Below, in pieces: positions 17,644 to 26,835 of a stretch of 64,000 nucleotides of DNA. The notes beneath the pieces were generated by a model. That model had not been told where the DNA came from. It saw only the letters and a list, made by a program, of their open reading frames with translations, and searched no databases. Both the position numbers and the translations under genes were made by a program. Location of the stretch: NCBI GenBank assembly GCA_964408435.1, contig CAYOZL010000003.1, positions 1-64,000 on the forward strand, read 5' to 3'. The number at the start of each line of letters is the position of its first letter. The first letter of the stretch is position 1. The stretch comes from CAYOZL01 sp964408435 (GTDB lineage Bacteria > Bdellovibrionota_C > UBA2361 > SZUA-149 > CAYOZL01).

Positions 17644-18798
17644 ATGAAAGAATTTACAGACATAGAGGGAGTATACGCTCAGGGAATACACTGCGGCATT
17701 AAAAAGGAAAAGCTAGACCTATCTTTGGTTTATGTTCCTAATGCTTACTCAAGTGCAGGCGTATTTACTCAAAATAAATTTAGAGCAGCATGTGTCGATT
17801 ATAATGAAGATGCATTAAAAAATTCTACTGCAAAAGCCATTCTAATAAACTCTGGAAATGCGAATGCTGCCACAGGTAGAGAAGGCATTGAGAATTGCAA
17901 AATAAGTGCAGAATTAATTGCAAAAGAATTAAAGCTTAAAGAGTCTGAAGTTTTACTAGCTTCTACTGGAATTATTGGTGTTCAACTTCCTATAGATAAA
18001 ATTATAAATGGAATAAAAGACTTAACTATAGATCCTGAAGTTAAACAAGCTGATAGAGCTGCTGAGGCAATATTGACCTTAGATACCAAGACTAAAAAAA
18101 GTTACCATGAAAAGAATAAGCTCATCGTCTCAGGTTTTGCAAAAGGAGCAGGCATGATTTCTCCTAATATGGCAACTATGCTCGGATTTGTTTTTACTAA
18201 TGCAAAGCTAAGTTCTGCTAGTTTAAAAAACAAACTACAAATCTCCTGCGATAAAAGCTTTAATATGATTTCTGTTGATACTGATACTTCGACTAATGAC
18301 CTAGTAACTATAATCTCTACGGGCGAGATAGAAGTAGAGGAAGAAAAAGATTTTCAAAACTTACTAGACTCAACCTGCATTGACTTAGCAAAGCAAATCG
18401 CTGCTGATGGAGAAGGAGCTGAGAAATTAATAGAGGCAAATATAAGTAATGCTGCAAGTGTTCAAGAAGCAAAGATAGTGGCAAAAAACATTATCAACTC
18501 ACCTCTTGTTAAAACAGCAATACATGGTAGCGACCCAAATTGGGGCAGACTAATAATGGCAGTTGGGAAAGAGCCTTCTGTAAGATTTGAAAGTAATAAG
18601 ATAAAAGTTTGCTTAGCTGGCCAAGAAGTCTTTTCTGAGGGCAGACCTGCAAACTTCGATAGAGAAAGCTTAAAGAAGCTACTAGATACAGAAAAAGTAG
18701 TTATAGATGTAGATTTAAACAATGGTAGCGACACAGCTACTGCTTGGGGATGTGACCTAACAAAAGGATATATCGAGATTAATACGGACTATAACTAA
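17644..18798 (+). CDS. argJ: Bifunctional ornithine acetyltransferase / N-acetylglutamate synthase
   Basis: Recycles the acetyl group in arginine synthesis; 384 residues, cleaved autocatalytically into alpha and beta chains. The cleavage site is in GAGMISPNMATMLGF with nucleophile T178. The N-terminal chain has NSGNANAATG, and the C-terminal part HGSDPNWGRLIMAVG. First gene of argJ-argB-argF; its TAA overlaps the argB ATG by one base. ArgJ here, with argC elsewhere in the window, indicates the cyclic acetyl pathway. Confidence 0.95.
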   Translation: MKEFTDIEGVYAQGIHCGIKKEKLDLSLVYVPNAYSSAGVFTQNKFRAACVDYNEDALKNSTAKAILINSGNANAATGREGIENCKISAELIAKELKLKESEVLLASTGIIGVQLPIDKIINGIKDLTIDPEVKQADRAAEAILTLDTKTKKSYHEKNKLIVSGFAKGAGMISPNMATMLGFVFTNAKLSSASLKNKLQISCDKSFNMISVDTDTSTNDLVTIISTGEIEVEEEKDFQNLLDSTCIDLAKQIAADGEGAEKLIEANISNAASVQEAKIVAKNIINSPLVKTAIHGSDPNWGRLIMAVGKEPSVRFESNKIKVCLAGQEVFSEGRPANFDRESLKKLLDTEKVVIDVDLNNGSDTATAWGCDLTKGYIEINTDYN

Positions 18799-19670
18799 TG
18801 AGTAAAGTTAAAAAGGAAAAAATAGACCAGGCAAAACTACTTACTGAAGCTCTTCCGTATATAAGAAGATTTAAAGGACAGACTATCGTAATTAAATACG
18901 GTGGCTCTATCATGCTTGATGAAAATCTTAAGAATATTTTTGCAAGTGATATTTCTCTTTTAAAACTAGTTGGAATAAACCCAATCGTGGTTCACGGTGG
19001 TGGAAAAGAAATTAATAAATGGATGGAAAAAATAGGAAAAACTCCTAAGTTTATTGATGGCATGAGATATACAGACGAGGAAACCATGGAAATTACTGAA
19101 ATGGTTTTATCTGGAAAGCTAAATAAAGAATTAGTTTCATTAATTAATGATAAGGGTGGAAACGCTGTAGGAATTTCTGGCAAAGACTCTAAGCTTTTTA
19201 CTGCAACAAAAATTAAATCTAAAAGCGGTGAAGATTTAGGGAAAGTTGGAGAGATAAGAGATTGCAACACAGACTTAATAAACTCACTCGTATCTAATAA
19301 CTACATACCAGTTGTTACATGTATCGCTGAAAGTCTTGAAGGTGAAACATTAAACATAAATGCAGACCATGCAGCCTCTACTCTGGGAAGCGCTCTTAAT
19401 GCTTTAAAGCTTTTATACCTAACAGATGTTGATGGTTTAAAGATTGATGACAAACTAGAACAAAATTTAAATGTTTTAGAAGCGCAAGCCTTATTAGAAC
19501 ATAAGGATGTAAAAGGTGGAATGCTTCCCAAACTAAAATATAGCATTGAAGCAATTAAAAATGGTGTAGACCATGTGCAGATGATCAACGGAACTATAGA
19601 GCATGCAGTATTACTAGAGTTATTTACAGATAGTGGAATAGGAACTAAGATTTCTTATAACAAAAGATAA
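18798..19670 (+). CDS. argB: Acetylglutamate kinase
   Basis: Phosphorylates N-acetylglutamate; 290 residues, amino-acid-kinase fold. The glycine-rich ATP loop IVIKYGGSIM is followed by PIVVHGGGKEINKWM, NDKGGNAVGISGKD and the nucleotide-binding region YLTDVDGL with GGMLPKLK. The N-terminal helix before the kinase core suggests the hexameric, arginine-inhibited type; this is an inference. Translationally coupled to argJ through TAATG. Confidence 0.96.
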   Translation: MSKVKKEKIDQAKLLTEALPYIRRFKGQTIVIKYGGSIMLDENLKNIFASDISLLKLVGINPIVVHGGGKEINKWMEKIGKTPKFIDGMRYTDEETMEITEMVLSGKLNKELVSLINDKGGNAVGISGKDSKLFTATKIKSKSGEDLGKVGEIRDCNTDLINSLVSNNYIPVVTCIAESLEGETLNINADHAASTLGSALNALKLLYLTDVDGLKIDDKLEQNLNVLEAQALLEHKDVKGGMLPKLKYSIEAIKNGVDHVQMINGTIEHAVLLELFTDSGIGTKISYNKR

Positions 19671-19676
19671 ACTTAA

Positions 19677-20561
19677 ATGATGAACGGAAAAAACTTTTTA
19701 ACACTATCTGATTTCAGCAAAGAGGAATTTAAAGCAATCCTTGATAAAGCTATTGAAATCAAATCTCAGTTTAAAACTGGTAATAAAACTTCTATTTTAG
19801 AAGATAAAACTCTAGCAATGATTTTTGAAAAACCATCGAATAGAACAAGAGTTTCTTTTGAAGTTGGCATGCTTCAATTAGGTGGAAATCCTATTGTGAT
19901 AAAGCCCGAAGAACTACAAATGGGTAAAAGAGAACCCATTTCTGATATAGCAAAAGTATTATCTAGATATGTAAACGGTGTAATGATGAGAGTTATGAGG
20001 CATACAGATTTAGTTGAATTTGCTAAGCACTCAGAGGTACCAGTAATTAACGGACTTTCTGACCTCTTCCATCCCTGCCAAGCAGTTGCTGACTTACTAA
20101 CTATTTATGAGCATAAGAAAAGCTTTTCTGGAATAAAAGTTTGCTACATCGGTGATGGTAATAATGTCTGTAACTCGCTTATCAATGCTTGTAATTTAGC
20201 AGATATAGAAATTACAGTTTCATGTCCTGAGGGTTTTGAACCAATTATTGATAAAAGTAATTACAATCTAGTAAGAGACCCTAAAGAAGCAGCTAAAAAT
20301 ACTGATGTAGTTTATACAGATGTTTGGGTTTCTATGGGCGAAGAAGATGCAAGAACAAAACAAAAAGCATTTGAAAGCTATAGTGTCAATTCAGAAATAA
20401 TGTCTAATGCCAAAAAAGATGCTATCTTTCTTCACTGCTTACCTGCTCATAGAGGAGAAGAAGTTAGTGCTGAAGTTGTTGATGGGAAACAATCGGTAGT
20501 ATTTGACCAAGCTGAGAATAGGATGCATGCGCAAAAGGCTATATTGGCTTTATTGATGTAA
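19677..20561 (+). CDS. argF: Ornithine carbamoyltransferase
   Basis: Makes citrulline from ornithine and carbamoyl phosphate; 294 residues. The carbamoyl-phosphate site SNRTRVSFE, HPCQAVADLLT, the SMG-type loop in DVWVSMGEE, and HCLPAHRGEEV with the active-site Cys are all present. Six bases after argB, last gene of the arg operon. Its stop codon is followed almost immediately by a family B repeat (20563-20636). Confidence 0.95.
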   Translation: MMNGKNFLTLSDFSKEEFKAILDKAIEIKSQFKTGNKTSILEDKTLAMIFEKPSNRTRVSFEVGMLQLGGNPIVIKPEELQMGKREPISDIAKVLSRYVNGVMMRVMRHTDLVEFAKHSEVPVINGLSDLFHPCQAVADLLTIYEHKKSFSGIKVCYIGDGNNVCNSLINACNLADIEITVSCPEGFEPIIDKSNYNLVRDPKEAAKNTDVVYTDVWVSMGEEDARTKQKAFESYSVNSEIMSNAKKDAIFLHCLPAHRGEEVSAEVVDGKQSVVFDQAENRMHAQKAILALLM

Positions 20562-20562
20562 A

Positions 20563-20636
20563 GCAAATCTCTCGCAGGGTATCGTGCCGTAAGGCATTTT
20601 GCATAGCAAAATAAATGAGAGAACACAGAGGTTTGC
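20563..20636. repeat. Structured repeat, family B copy 1 (GTGCCGTAAGGC element)
   Basis: Starts right after argF. Contains CTCGCAGGGTATCGTGCCGT followed by AAGGCATTTTGC, then a short loop, GCAAAAT and ATGAGAG. The ends can pair (GCAAA at 20563-20567 with TTTGC at 20632-20636; CTCTC with GAGAG). A reverse-complement copy sits at 62899-62948. It may act as the arg operon's 3' hairpin or be a small mobile repeat. The remaining bases to 20792 are AT-rich with no recognisable feature. Confidence 0.65.
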
Positions 20637-20792
20637 TTTTATTTCTTTTCTTTAATATAAAATTCTTTTTACGTTCTTTAAAAACTATTTCCCATAGAAA
20701 ATATTTGTCTTTAAAAATTGTTCGCTTTTATAGCGTTTTTACAGATATCTACAAGGTGTCTATTTTTTTACTAGATGAGAGAGGTAAACGAT

Positions 20793-21053
20793 GTGAAAAC
20801 AGAAGCCCCCACTAAAAGAGTCTGGATTTTTTCAATCGAATGCTCTTCTGCGGAAGAAGCAAAAAAATGGCATGAAAAAGTCAAAAAAACAATGAGGTCG
20901 AATCAACAAAGCAATGCACTTACTGGCGGAGTTAGTGAAAAAGTTCTTACTCTTCGCAAGACGTCTTCAATCAAGACGACTGCAAGCGCTGCTGAATACG
21001 CCATCTACGCAACTCTTCACGGCTTTCCAGAAGGAGACGTTAAAGTAAGCTAA
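20793..21053 (+). CDS. Small hypothetical protein (about 86 aa)
   Basis: I do not recognise this protein. GAGAGG lies 8 bases before the GTG at 20793, which decides the start; the in-frame ATG at 20775 has no ribosome site. The sequence begins (V/M)KTEAPTKRVWIFSIECSS. It has an alpha/beta pattern with a helical AEEAKKWHEKVKKTMRSNQQ and a C-terminal AAEYAIYATLHGFPEGDVKV. It is monocistronic, ending 27 bases before a strong terminator, which argues it is a real and probably well-expressed gene. Base composition is a little less AT-rich than the neighbours. Confidence 0.65.
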   Translation: MKTEAPTKRVWIFSIECSSAEEAKKWHEKVKKTMRSNQQSNALTGGVSEKVLTLRKTSSIKTTASAAEYAIYATLHGFPEGDVKVS

Positions 21054-21080
21054 AATTTTCGTAGCTCCTCTCCATACCTC

Positions 21081-21123
21081 ACTAATCGGATAGTGAAAGC
21101 TTACTATCCGATTAGTTTTTTTT
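21081..21123 (+). terminator. Strong intrinsic terminator
   Basis: A perfect 14-bp stem (21081-21094 with 21103-21116) and 8-base loop are followed by eight T. It terminates the small gene at 20793-21053. Confidence 0.92.
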
Positions 21124-21176
21124 AAAAAAGCGAACTCTTTTTAAGGATCAAATTTAAATTTATAGATAAAAAATTT

Positions 21177-21203
21177 AAGACCAAGACTAGGACTAAGGTT
21201 AAG
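21177..21203. repeat. AAGACT/GGACTA hexamer tract
   Basis: A short run of related hexamers (AAGACC AAGACT AGGACT AAGGTT AAG) in the gap between a rightward terminator and the leftward lipoprotein gene. The same words make the larger palindrome at 27938-28008. Confidence 0.4.
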
Positions 21204-21229
21204 AAAAAATTCTGTGGCTTCTGCCTTTA

Positions 21230-21865
21230 CTAAAAAGGCCTACCCAAGTCAGTAACTCTCCACCCAAAGATAAGCAAGATACTCCATCTAGAATAAAACT
21301 TTTTAGTAGGTTCTGATTTTTTTAGGAAGACTAATCTACCAGTTTGATTCTCTTTTCCGTAAATACTAAATCTAACTTTTCCTGTTTGTGTTGCGCTACT
21401 AAATAATGACAACTCAGGTGTTTGCACCGAGGTTCCAGCCGCTGCAACAGGAACAGGAACACTTGGGAGACCAAGCACAAACTCACTATCATCTATTGAA
21501 GCAACATCAAATACTAATTTCAAACTAAAATCTGCATCTTCTTTTTTATCTAAAACAAAAACTCCTTGCTCTAATAAGTTTTTCTCAAAAATTAGCTTTA
21601 AATAACTTGCGCTTACCTGATGCCAGTTCTCTTGAACATTAGAGACAAAAGAAGGAGTGTAACTAGGAAGTTCAACTGATTCAATAAATACTCTTTGATT
21701 AACTAACTCTTCAAAGCTGATATTGGAAAATGCTTTTCTTGTGCTATAAGTAAGCAAAGCTTGTTCAACTGCTGAATGCTCAGTAGTTGTAACTCTTGTT
21801 GCTGAACAAGAGAATAAGCTTAAAGTTAAAATTAGAACTAAAGTTAAAGTTACGATTTTTTTCAT
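21230..21865 (-). CDS. Putative lipoprotein, DUF6655-like
   Basis: A 211-residue protein with signal peptide MKKIVTLTLVLILTLSLFSC; the lipobox Cys is residue 20. The body has RVFIESVELPSY, then ENWHQVSASYLKLIFEKNLL, DADFSLKLVFDVASIDDSEF, TPELSLFSS and a final YGKENQTGRLVF strand. This pattern resembles the uncharacterised DUF6655 lipoproteins; the match is from memory and moderate. It is the last gene of the argC-protease-FHA group, 27 bases after the FHA gene. Confidence 0.65.
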   Translation of the reverse strand: MKKIVTLTLVLILTLSLFSCSATRVTTTEHSAVEQALLTYSTRKAFSNISFEELVNQRVFIESVELPSYTPSFVSNVQENWHQVSASYLKLIFEKNLLEQGVFVLDKKEDADFSLKLVFDVASIDDSEFVLGLPSVPVPVAAAGTSVQTPELSLFSSATQTGKVRFSIYGKENQTGRLVFLKKSEPTKKFYSRWSILLIFGWRVTDLGRPF

Positions 21866-21892
21866 TTGATTTCTCTATGGGTTTTCTAAGTC

Positions 21893-22837
21893 TCATTTCT
21901 CATATTCGATACTATCTATAAAATTATCAATACTTTTAGCTGATTTCAAGATCGACCAACTAGGCTTTACAGAATAAGCTAGTGGTAGCTTAGAAGAATA
22001 TGAAAATTTACTTTTCAAGTCTAATAAAAAAGACACTCCAAGTATTAAAAAGGACACTAAAAAACTATAAGCCCATCTTTTCCTATTTAAAATCTTAGTT
22101 GAGTATAACAAATGATAATTAAAAAACACTGCTAAAGCTAAAAATGAAATAATTGCTATTAGATAATTTAAGAAACTAGGTTGTGCTAAGCCATAACTTA
22201 GGTATGAAAAAGTTTTTTTAAATAGAAAATAAAACAATGAAGCATAAATCGGAATACTAAGATGAGAAAAGAACCTAGGTTTATTTATATTAACCTTTCC
22301 CACCAAAGACCAAACAGCCGCCCACGGAATAAAAACGCCTAAACCGCCTATTAGAGCTGATATTAATGTTTCAAATTTTTGATTACTACCTGTCCTATAA
22401 TTAAAAATATAATTATCTAGAAAATAAAATAGGAGAAAACATACAAGGCCTAAAAGAGCATGAGGTATCCCAAATTTGAATCTCTTTGACCAGAAGTTTG
22501 GTTTATTTAACTGCTTTGTCTTTGCAACTTCTATGTTGCTATTAAAAACTCTTAATGAAGTATTGCCTATTCTAAAATCTGATGATTTTGTGATTTGAAT
22601 TTCTTTAACATTTCTTTTTTTCTTGTAGCTATATAAGCCGTTAACACTATTTAAATCTTTAACTATTATATTATTCTCGCTATCAAAATCTATTTCTACA
22701 TGGCTAGGACAAACACTAGAATCTGAAAGTATTAAATCGCTATTATATGAGCGACCAAGTGTTACTGGAAAAGAAGAATATATTTTTCTTTCTTTACACT
22801 TTCTTAAATTATCCAATACTTCAATTACTAGCTTCAA
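21893..22837 (-). CDS. FHA-domain membrane protein
   Basis: A 314-residue protein with an N-terminal FHA phosphopeptide-binding domain (residues 1-100: LGRSYNSDLILSD with Arg29, CPSHVEI with Ser45-His46, DLNSVNGLY with Asn66). Five or six membrane helices fill about residues 125-285. The start is a TTG that overlaps the protease stop (TTGA), with AAGG 6 bases upstream. FHA domains read phosphothreonine, so the protein could link a kinase signal to the membrane. Its partner is likely the protease immediately upstream. No kinase is encoded beside it. Confidence 0.8.
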   Translation of the reverse strand: MKLVIEVLDNLRKCKERKIYSSFPVTLGRSYNSDLILSDSSVCPSHVEIDFDSENNIIVKDLNSVNGLYSYKKKRNVKEIQITKSSDFRIGNTSLRVFNSNIEVAKTKQLNKPNFWSKRFKFGIPHALLGLVCFLLFYFLDNYIFNYRTGSNQKFETLISALIGGLGVFIPWAAVWSLVGKVNINKPRFFSHLSIPIYASLFYFLFKKTFSYLSYGLAQPSFLNYLIAIISFLALAVFFNYHLLYSTKILNRKRWAYSFLVSFLILGVSFLLDLKSKFSYSSKLPLAYSVKPSWSILKSAKSIDNFIDSIEYEK

Positions 22838-24150
22838 TTTGCACCTTCTGATTTAGCATCTTGATCTGAAGTATTACTTACAATATTTTTCAAAAACTTT
22901 TTAGAAAAAGCTTTTATATTTTGAGATGATATAGCGCTTGCTGAGTTGTAAAAAATTAAACTTTGCTCACTGCTATCTACACTTGCTCCTATTAAAACCA
23001 TGTCATATAAATTTTCGAGTTTTTTATACTTTCTAGTACATAGATTAAGCCAGTATTTAGAGTCAGCTGTAGCATTTGAACTAGAATTTAAGCTTACAAA
23101 ATCTTTTTCACATTTAAATTTTTCAAAATCTTCTTTTTTCCCCCTTAGACCAGAACGGTAAGTAGAAAGTATTTGTTGAATTTTAGAAGAGAAAGAAAAA
23201 GAATTAAGACCCTCGTTAGTTACAAGTAAATAGTAAAGATAAAGATTACCTACTTTAATATCTTTATCTAAATAAATTAACTCAGAAGTAGAGCAGGAGT
23301 AGTTTAAATATCGATAATGTTGATCTTTTTTACTTTCTGAATCACTCCAACATTTTAAAGAATTAATAAATTTACCTGGCACTGAAAAATTTTCTAATTT
23401 AATTTTTTCAAACTCATCGGTCTCTAGTAAGGAGCTAAACTTCTCTTCCTGGTCTTGATATACTTGGGAAGATGCTAATTTTATAAAGTCACTATCTATA
23501 TCACTTACAGCATTAGGATTTATTTTATAGTTCTCTAGCATTTTAACTACATATTTTGCTGGCACTAAGAAACTAAGCTGATTACCTGCAGTAGAAACAT
23601 TAACTCCTACTAATTGACCATTTGAATCAAAAGCAGCACCACCACTCATACCTGGGTTTAATGAACCAGAAAAATTGAGTTTCTCTAATCTAGAGTTCTT
23701 TACTGCGCCATTGTATATCCCTTCTACTATTGTAAACCCTAAATCTCGTGGATTACCTATAGAAAATATTTTTTCTCCATAACCAATACTCGTATTAAAT
23801 GATGAGAAATAACTCTCTGACTTTTTATTAACTTTAAGTAGTGCTAAATCATGAACCACATCTATATAGAGCAACTCTACTTCACTCTGCTTGCCATCAC
23901 TTTCAATTATATCTAACCTGAACTGTTCAGGACTATTAACAAAGGAGGAAACTACGTGATAGTTAGAAACCAATAGACCATTATCATCGACGTAGAATCC
24001 TGAACCAATCCCAGCCTTACCTCTAGAGGACTTCTCAACAACTCTTACTTGGACAACTCTATTAGAGTAGCTTTGATAAGCTTGTCTGCTATTAATATCT
24101 TGTGCGTTTACTGTATTAAGAAAAAGAAAAAAGAAAAAAATTAAACGCAT
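22834..24150 (-). CDS. Exported trypsin-like serine protease (HtrA-like, no PDZ)
   Basis: A 438-residue protein with signal peptide MRLIFFFFLFLNTVNAQ and a trypsin-2 domain in residues 35-215: catalytic His65 (SNYHVV), Asp101 (VHDLALL) and Ser169 (NPGMSGGAAF). The DegP-type LPxxxx substrate loop and any PDZ domain are absent. Residues 220-425 are an unrecognised region with several Cys (ECEKDF-like and LNLCTRKYK segments) that may be disulfide-bonded in the periplasm. It overlaps the FHA gene by 4 bases and follows argC by 15. Confidence 0.85.
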   Translation of the reverse strand: MRLIFFFFLFLNTVNAQDINSRQAYQSYSNRVVQVRVVEKSSRGKAGIGSGFYVDDNGLLVSNYHVVSSFVNSPEQFRLDIIESDGKQSEVELLYIDVVHDLALLKVNKKSESYFSSFNTSIGYGEKIFSIGNPRDLGFTIVEGIYNGAVKNSRLEKLNFSGSLNPGMSGGAAFDSNGQLVGVNVSTAGNQLSFLVPAKYVVKMLENYKINPNAVSDIDSDFIKLASSQVYQDQEEKFSSLLETDEFEKIKLENFSVPGKFINSLKCWSDSESKKDQHYRYLNYSCSTSELIYLDKDIKVGNLYLYYLLVTNEGLNSFSFSSKIQQILSTYRSGLRGKKEDFEKFKCEKDFVSLNSSSNATADSKYWLNLCTRKYKKLENLYDMVLIGASVDSSEQSLIFYNSASAISSQNIKAFSKKFLKNIVSNTSDQDAKSEGAN

Positions 24151-24165
24151 AAAAAAATTGGGAAA

Positions 24166-25221
24166 CTATACTGGCCCCATACCAGATTTTATTAAACCAG
24201 TAGTTTCGTCTAGACCAGATATTAAATTTAAATTCTGAATAGCAGTTCCACACATACCTTTAATCAAGTTATCACTTGCTGCATTGACTACAACTGTTTT
24301 GTCTCTAACTGTTATATAGATGTCACAAAAATTACTTCCAACAACTTGAAAAAGCTGAGGAGGTTTACTTCTTAGTCTAATAAAAGGACTATCAGAATAA
24401 CATTCTTTAAAGGCACTAAAAATATCCTTATCCGCTATTTTTTTATCTAAAAATAAATGAGCAGTTATATATATTCCCCTACTTGCAGGAATTACGTGAG
24501 GAACAAAACTAAGATCAAAACTATGACTTCCTGAATTAGTAGAAGCCAAGGCTTCAGAAATTTCAACTTCATGTCTATGACAAAGCACTTTATATGCAAA
24601 TGCGTTTGAATTCGAAGTTGGGTGATGAAAAGCCGGGCTTGGATTTTTTCCTCCACCAGAAGTTCCACTTTTACCATCAATCGCCACACTTGCCTTAACA
24701 CCCATTTTAGAAAAAGGCGTTAGAGCTAGAATTGAAGTTAAAGCAAAACAACCTGGGTTAGCAATGTACTTAGCTGACTTTATTTTATCTCTATTAATCT
24801 CAGGTAAACCAAATATAAAATTCTTAGATATTTTTTCTATCGCTGGACTATTTTCATAAAATTCTTTTCTAAGTTCAGATTTTTGTAATCTAAAATCTCC
24901 AGATAAATCGATTAAACTAATATTATTTTTTTCTAATTCTGAAAAAGCACCAACTATAAAGCTAGAAGATACCCCATGAGGTAAAGCTGTAATAATTACA
25001 GCTTTTTCATAAGTGCTTAATTTAGATAAATCAACCTGCTTAGCGAATGAAGCATCATAGAAACCAGCAAGTTGGGGATGAACACTTGTGATTTTCTCCC
25101 CAGCTTTAGAACTTGAGACAACTGAGCAGACCTCAACATTAGGATGGTTAATAAGTAGCCTTAGAAGCTCTCCTGCTCCGTAACCTGTTCCCCCAATAAT
25201 CGCTATTCCAATTTTCTTCAT
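24166..25221 (-). CDS. argC: N-acetyl-gamma-glutamyl-phosphate reductase
   Basis: NADPH-dependent third step of arginine synthesis; 351 residues. It has the dinucleotide motif IIGGTGYGAGELLRLL, the catalytic Cys in YIANPGCFAL, SGTSGGGKNPSPAFHH and VPHVIPASRGI. It is separated from argJBF and heads a leftward group with protease, FHA and lipoprotein genes. TATAGT (25227-25232) ends 5 bases before the ATG, so the transcript may be leaderless. Confidence 0.95.
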   Translation of the reverse strand: MKKIGIAIIGGTGYGAGELLRLLINHPNVEVCSVVSSSKAGEKITSVHPQLAGFYDASFAKQVDLSKLSTYEKAVIITALPHGVSSSFIVGAFSELEKNNISLIDLSGDFRLQKSELRKEFYENSPAIEKISKNFIFGLPEINRDKIKSAKYIANPGCFALTSILALTPFSKMGVKASVAIDGKSGTSGGGKNPSPAFHHPTSNSNAFAYKVLCHRHEVEISEALASTNSGSHSFDLSFVPHVIPASRGIYITAHLFLDKKIADKDIFSAFKECYSDSPFIRLRSKPPQLFQVVGSNFCDIYITVRDKTVVVNAASDNLIKGMCGTAIQNLNLISGLDETTGLIKSGMGPV

Positions 25222-25261
25222 TTCTTACTATACTAGTCTATGTACTCTTAGGATTATCATA

Positions 25262-25909
25262 ATGAGCAACGAAAGAAAAAAGATATCAACTCCAAATGGA
25301 GAAAAAAAACTCTTACTACACTCTTGTTGTGCCCCCTGCGCTTGCGACATTATGCTTTCGTTAAAAGAATCTGAAATCGATTACACTATATTTTTCTACA
25401 ACCCTAATATTCACCCTAAAGAGGAATATGAAATCAGGAAAGAAGAAAACATTAGATACGCTGAGAAACTTGATGTTCCATTTGTAGATGCAGATTACGA
25501 TAAAGATAACTGGTTTGAAAGAATTAAAGGCTTTGAGAATGAACCTGAAAGAGGTCATCGCTGCACTCTTTGCTTTGATATGAGATTCGAAAGGAGCGCT
25601 CTTTACGCTAAAGAAAATGACTTCACTCTATATTCTAGCACCCTAGGAATTTCTAGGTGGAAAGACATGAATCAAATCAATGACTCTGGAACTAGGGCAG
25701 CTGATAGATACGAGAATTTAAACTACTGGACATTTAACTGGAGAAAAGGCGGTGGTTCTCAGCGAATGGTTGAGATTTCAAAAGATGAAACTTTCTACCA
25801 ACAAGAATACTGTGGTTGTGTTTACAGCTTAAGAGATACTAACAAATATAGAAAATCTAAAGACAGGCCAATTATTAATAGAGGCGTAAAGTTCTACGGA
25901 AAAGAATAA
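25262..25909 (+). CDS. queH: Epoxyqueuosine reductase QueH
   Basis: Last step of queuosine biosynthesis in tRNA, by the QueH (not QueG) enzyme; 215 residues. The iron-sulfur and metal cysteines are all present: HSCCAPCACD near residue 22, HRCTLCFDMR near 100 and EYCGCVYSL near 180. It also has YNPNIHPKEEY and TTLG-like STLGISRWKD. AGGA lies 8 bases before the ATG. It is followed after 12 bases by prpB. Confidence 0.95.
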   Translation: MSNERKKISTPNGEKKLLLHSCCAPCACDIMLSLKESEIDYTIFFYNPNIHPKEEYEIRKEENIRYAEKLDVPFVDADYDKDNWFERIKGFENEPERGHRCTLCFDMRFERSALYAKENDFTLYSSTLGISRWKDMNQINDSGTRAADRYENLNYWTFNWRKGGGSQRMVEISKDETFYQQEYCGCVYSLRDTNKYRKSKDRPIINRGVKFYGKE

Positions 25910-25921
25910 GACTAAATATAA

Positions 25922-26815
25922 ATGCTTAATACAAAAACGACTTCTCAAGAAAAAAGAGCTAAATTCAAAAAAAGCTTAACTTCAAATAAACTACACAAAT
26001 TTCCAGGGGCTTTTAACCCACTAATTGCTAAATTAATTGAAAATATTGGCTTTGATGGTGTCTATATTTCAGGGGCTGTAATATCAAACAACCTTGCTCT
26101 ACCTGATATCGGCTTAACGACTCTAAGTGAAGTTAGCTTAGCAGGAAAAACAATTTCAAACGTAACTAACCTACCAAGCCTCATTGATGCGGATACAGGC
26201 TTTGGAGAAACTACTAATGTTGCAAGGACAGTAAAAGAATTAGAATTATCCGGTGTAAGTGCAATACATATAGAGGACCAGCAGAACCCAAAAAGATGCG
26301 GTCATTTAGATAATAAAGTTTTAGTTAGTGTTGAAGAAATGACTAAAAAAATAAAAAGCGCTGCAAACGCAAGAACTGATTCAAACTTTTTAATTATGGC
26401 TAGAACTGACTCTAGAGCGATAGAAGGTTTAGAAGCCTCAATACACAGAGCAAAGAGCTATATTCAAGCTGGGGCAGATGCAATTTTCCCTGAAGCATTA
26501 AAAGATGAAAAAGAGTTTGAAAAATTTAGAAAAGAAATAGACGTACCTCTTTTGGCTAATATGACTGAATTTGGGAAATCTAAATTACTAGATGCATCGA
26601 CCTTAGAGAACCTAGGCTACAACATAGTAATATATCCAGTTACTGGCTTAAGACTTGCACTTAAAGCAGTTGAGCAAGGCTTTAAAGAAATAAAAGCAAA
26701 AGGAACTCAAGAAAATATAATCTCTGACATGCTAACAAGAAAAGAATTATACGACTTACTAGAATACGAAGACTATAAAGATTTCGATAAAGATATCTTT
26801 AATTTCAAGCTTTAA
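25922..26815 (+). CDS. prpB: Methylisocitrate lyase
   Basis: Cleaves 2-methylisocitrate to pyruvate and succinate in the methylcitrate cycle for propionate; 297 residues, PEP-mutase/isocitrate-lyase fold. The key segments are GVYISGAVISN, DADTGFGE, IHIEDQQNPKRCGH (catalytic Cys in KRCGH), MARTDSRA and NMTEFGKS. 20 bases separate it from prpC. Neither prpD nor acnD/prpF is in the window. Confidence 0.95.
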   Translation: MLNTKTTSQEKRAKFKKSLTSNKLHKFPGAFNPLIAKLIENIGFDGVYISGAVISNNLALPDIGLTTLSEVSLAGKTISNVTNLPSLIDADTGFGETTNVARTVKELELSGVSAIHIEDQQNPKRCGHLDNKVLVSVEEMTKKIKSAANARTDSNFLIMARTDSRAIEGLEASIHRAKSYIQAGADAIFPEALKDEKEFEKFRKEIDVPLLANMTEFGKSKLLDASTLENLGYNIVIYPVTGLRLALKAVEQGFKEIKAKGTQENIISDMLTRKELYDLLEYEDYKDFDKDIFNFKL

Positions 26816-26835
26816 ACTAAACTATAAGGACAACA

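Noticed and set aside
20615..20815. 66-codon frame after argF
   Set aside because: It starts inside a repeat, has no ribosome site and overlaps the supported GTG-start gene.
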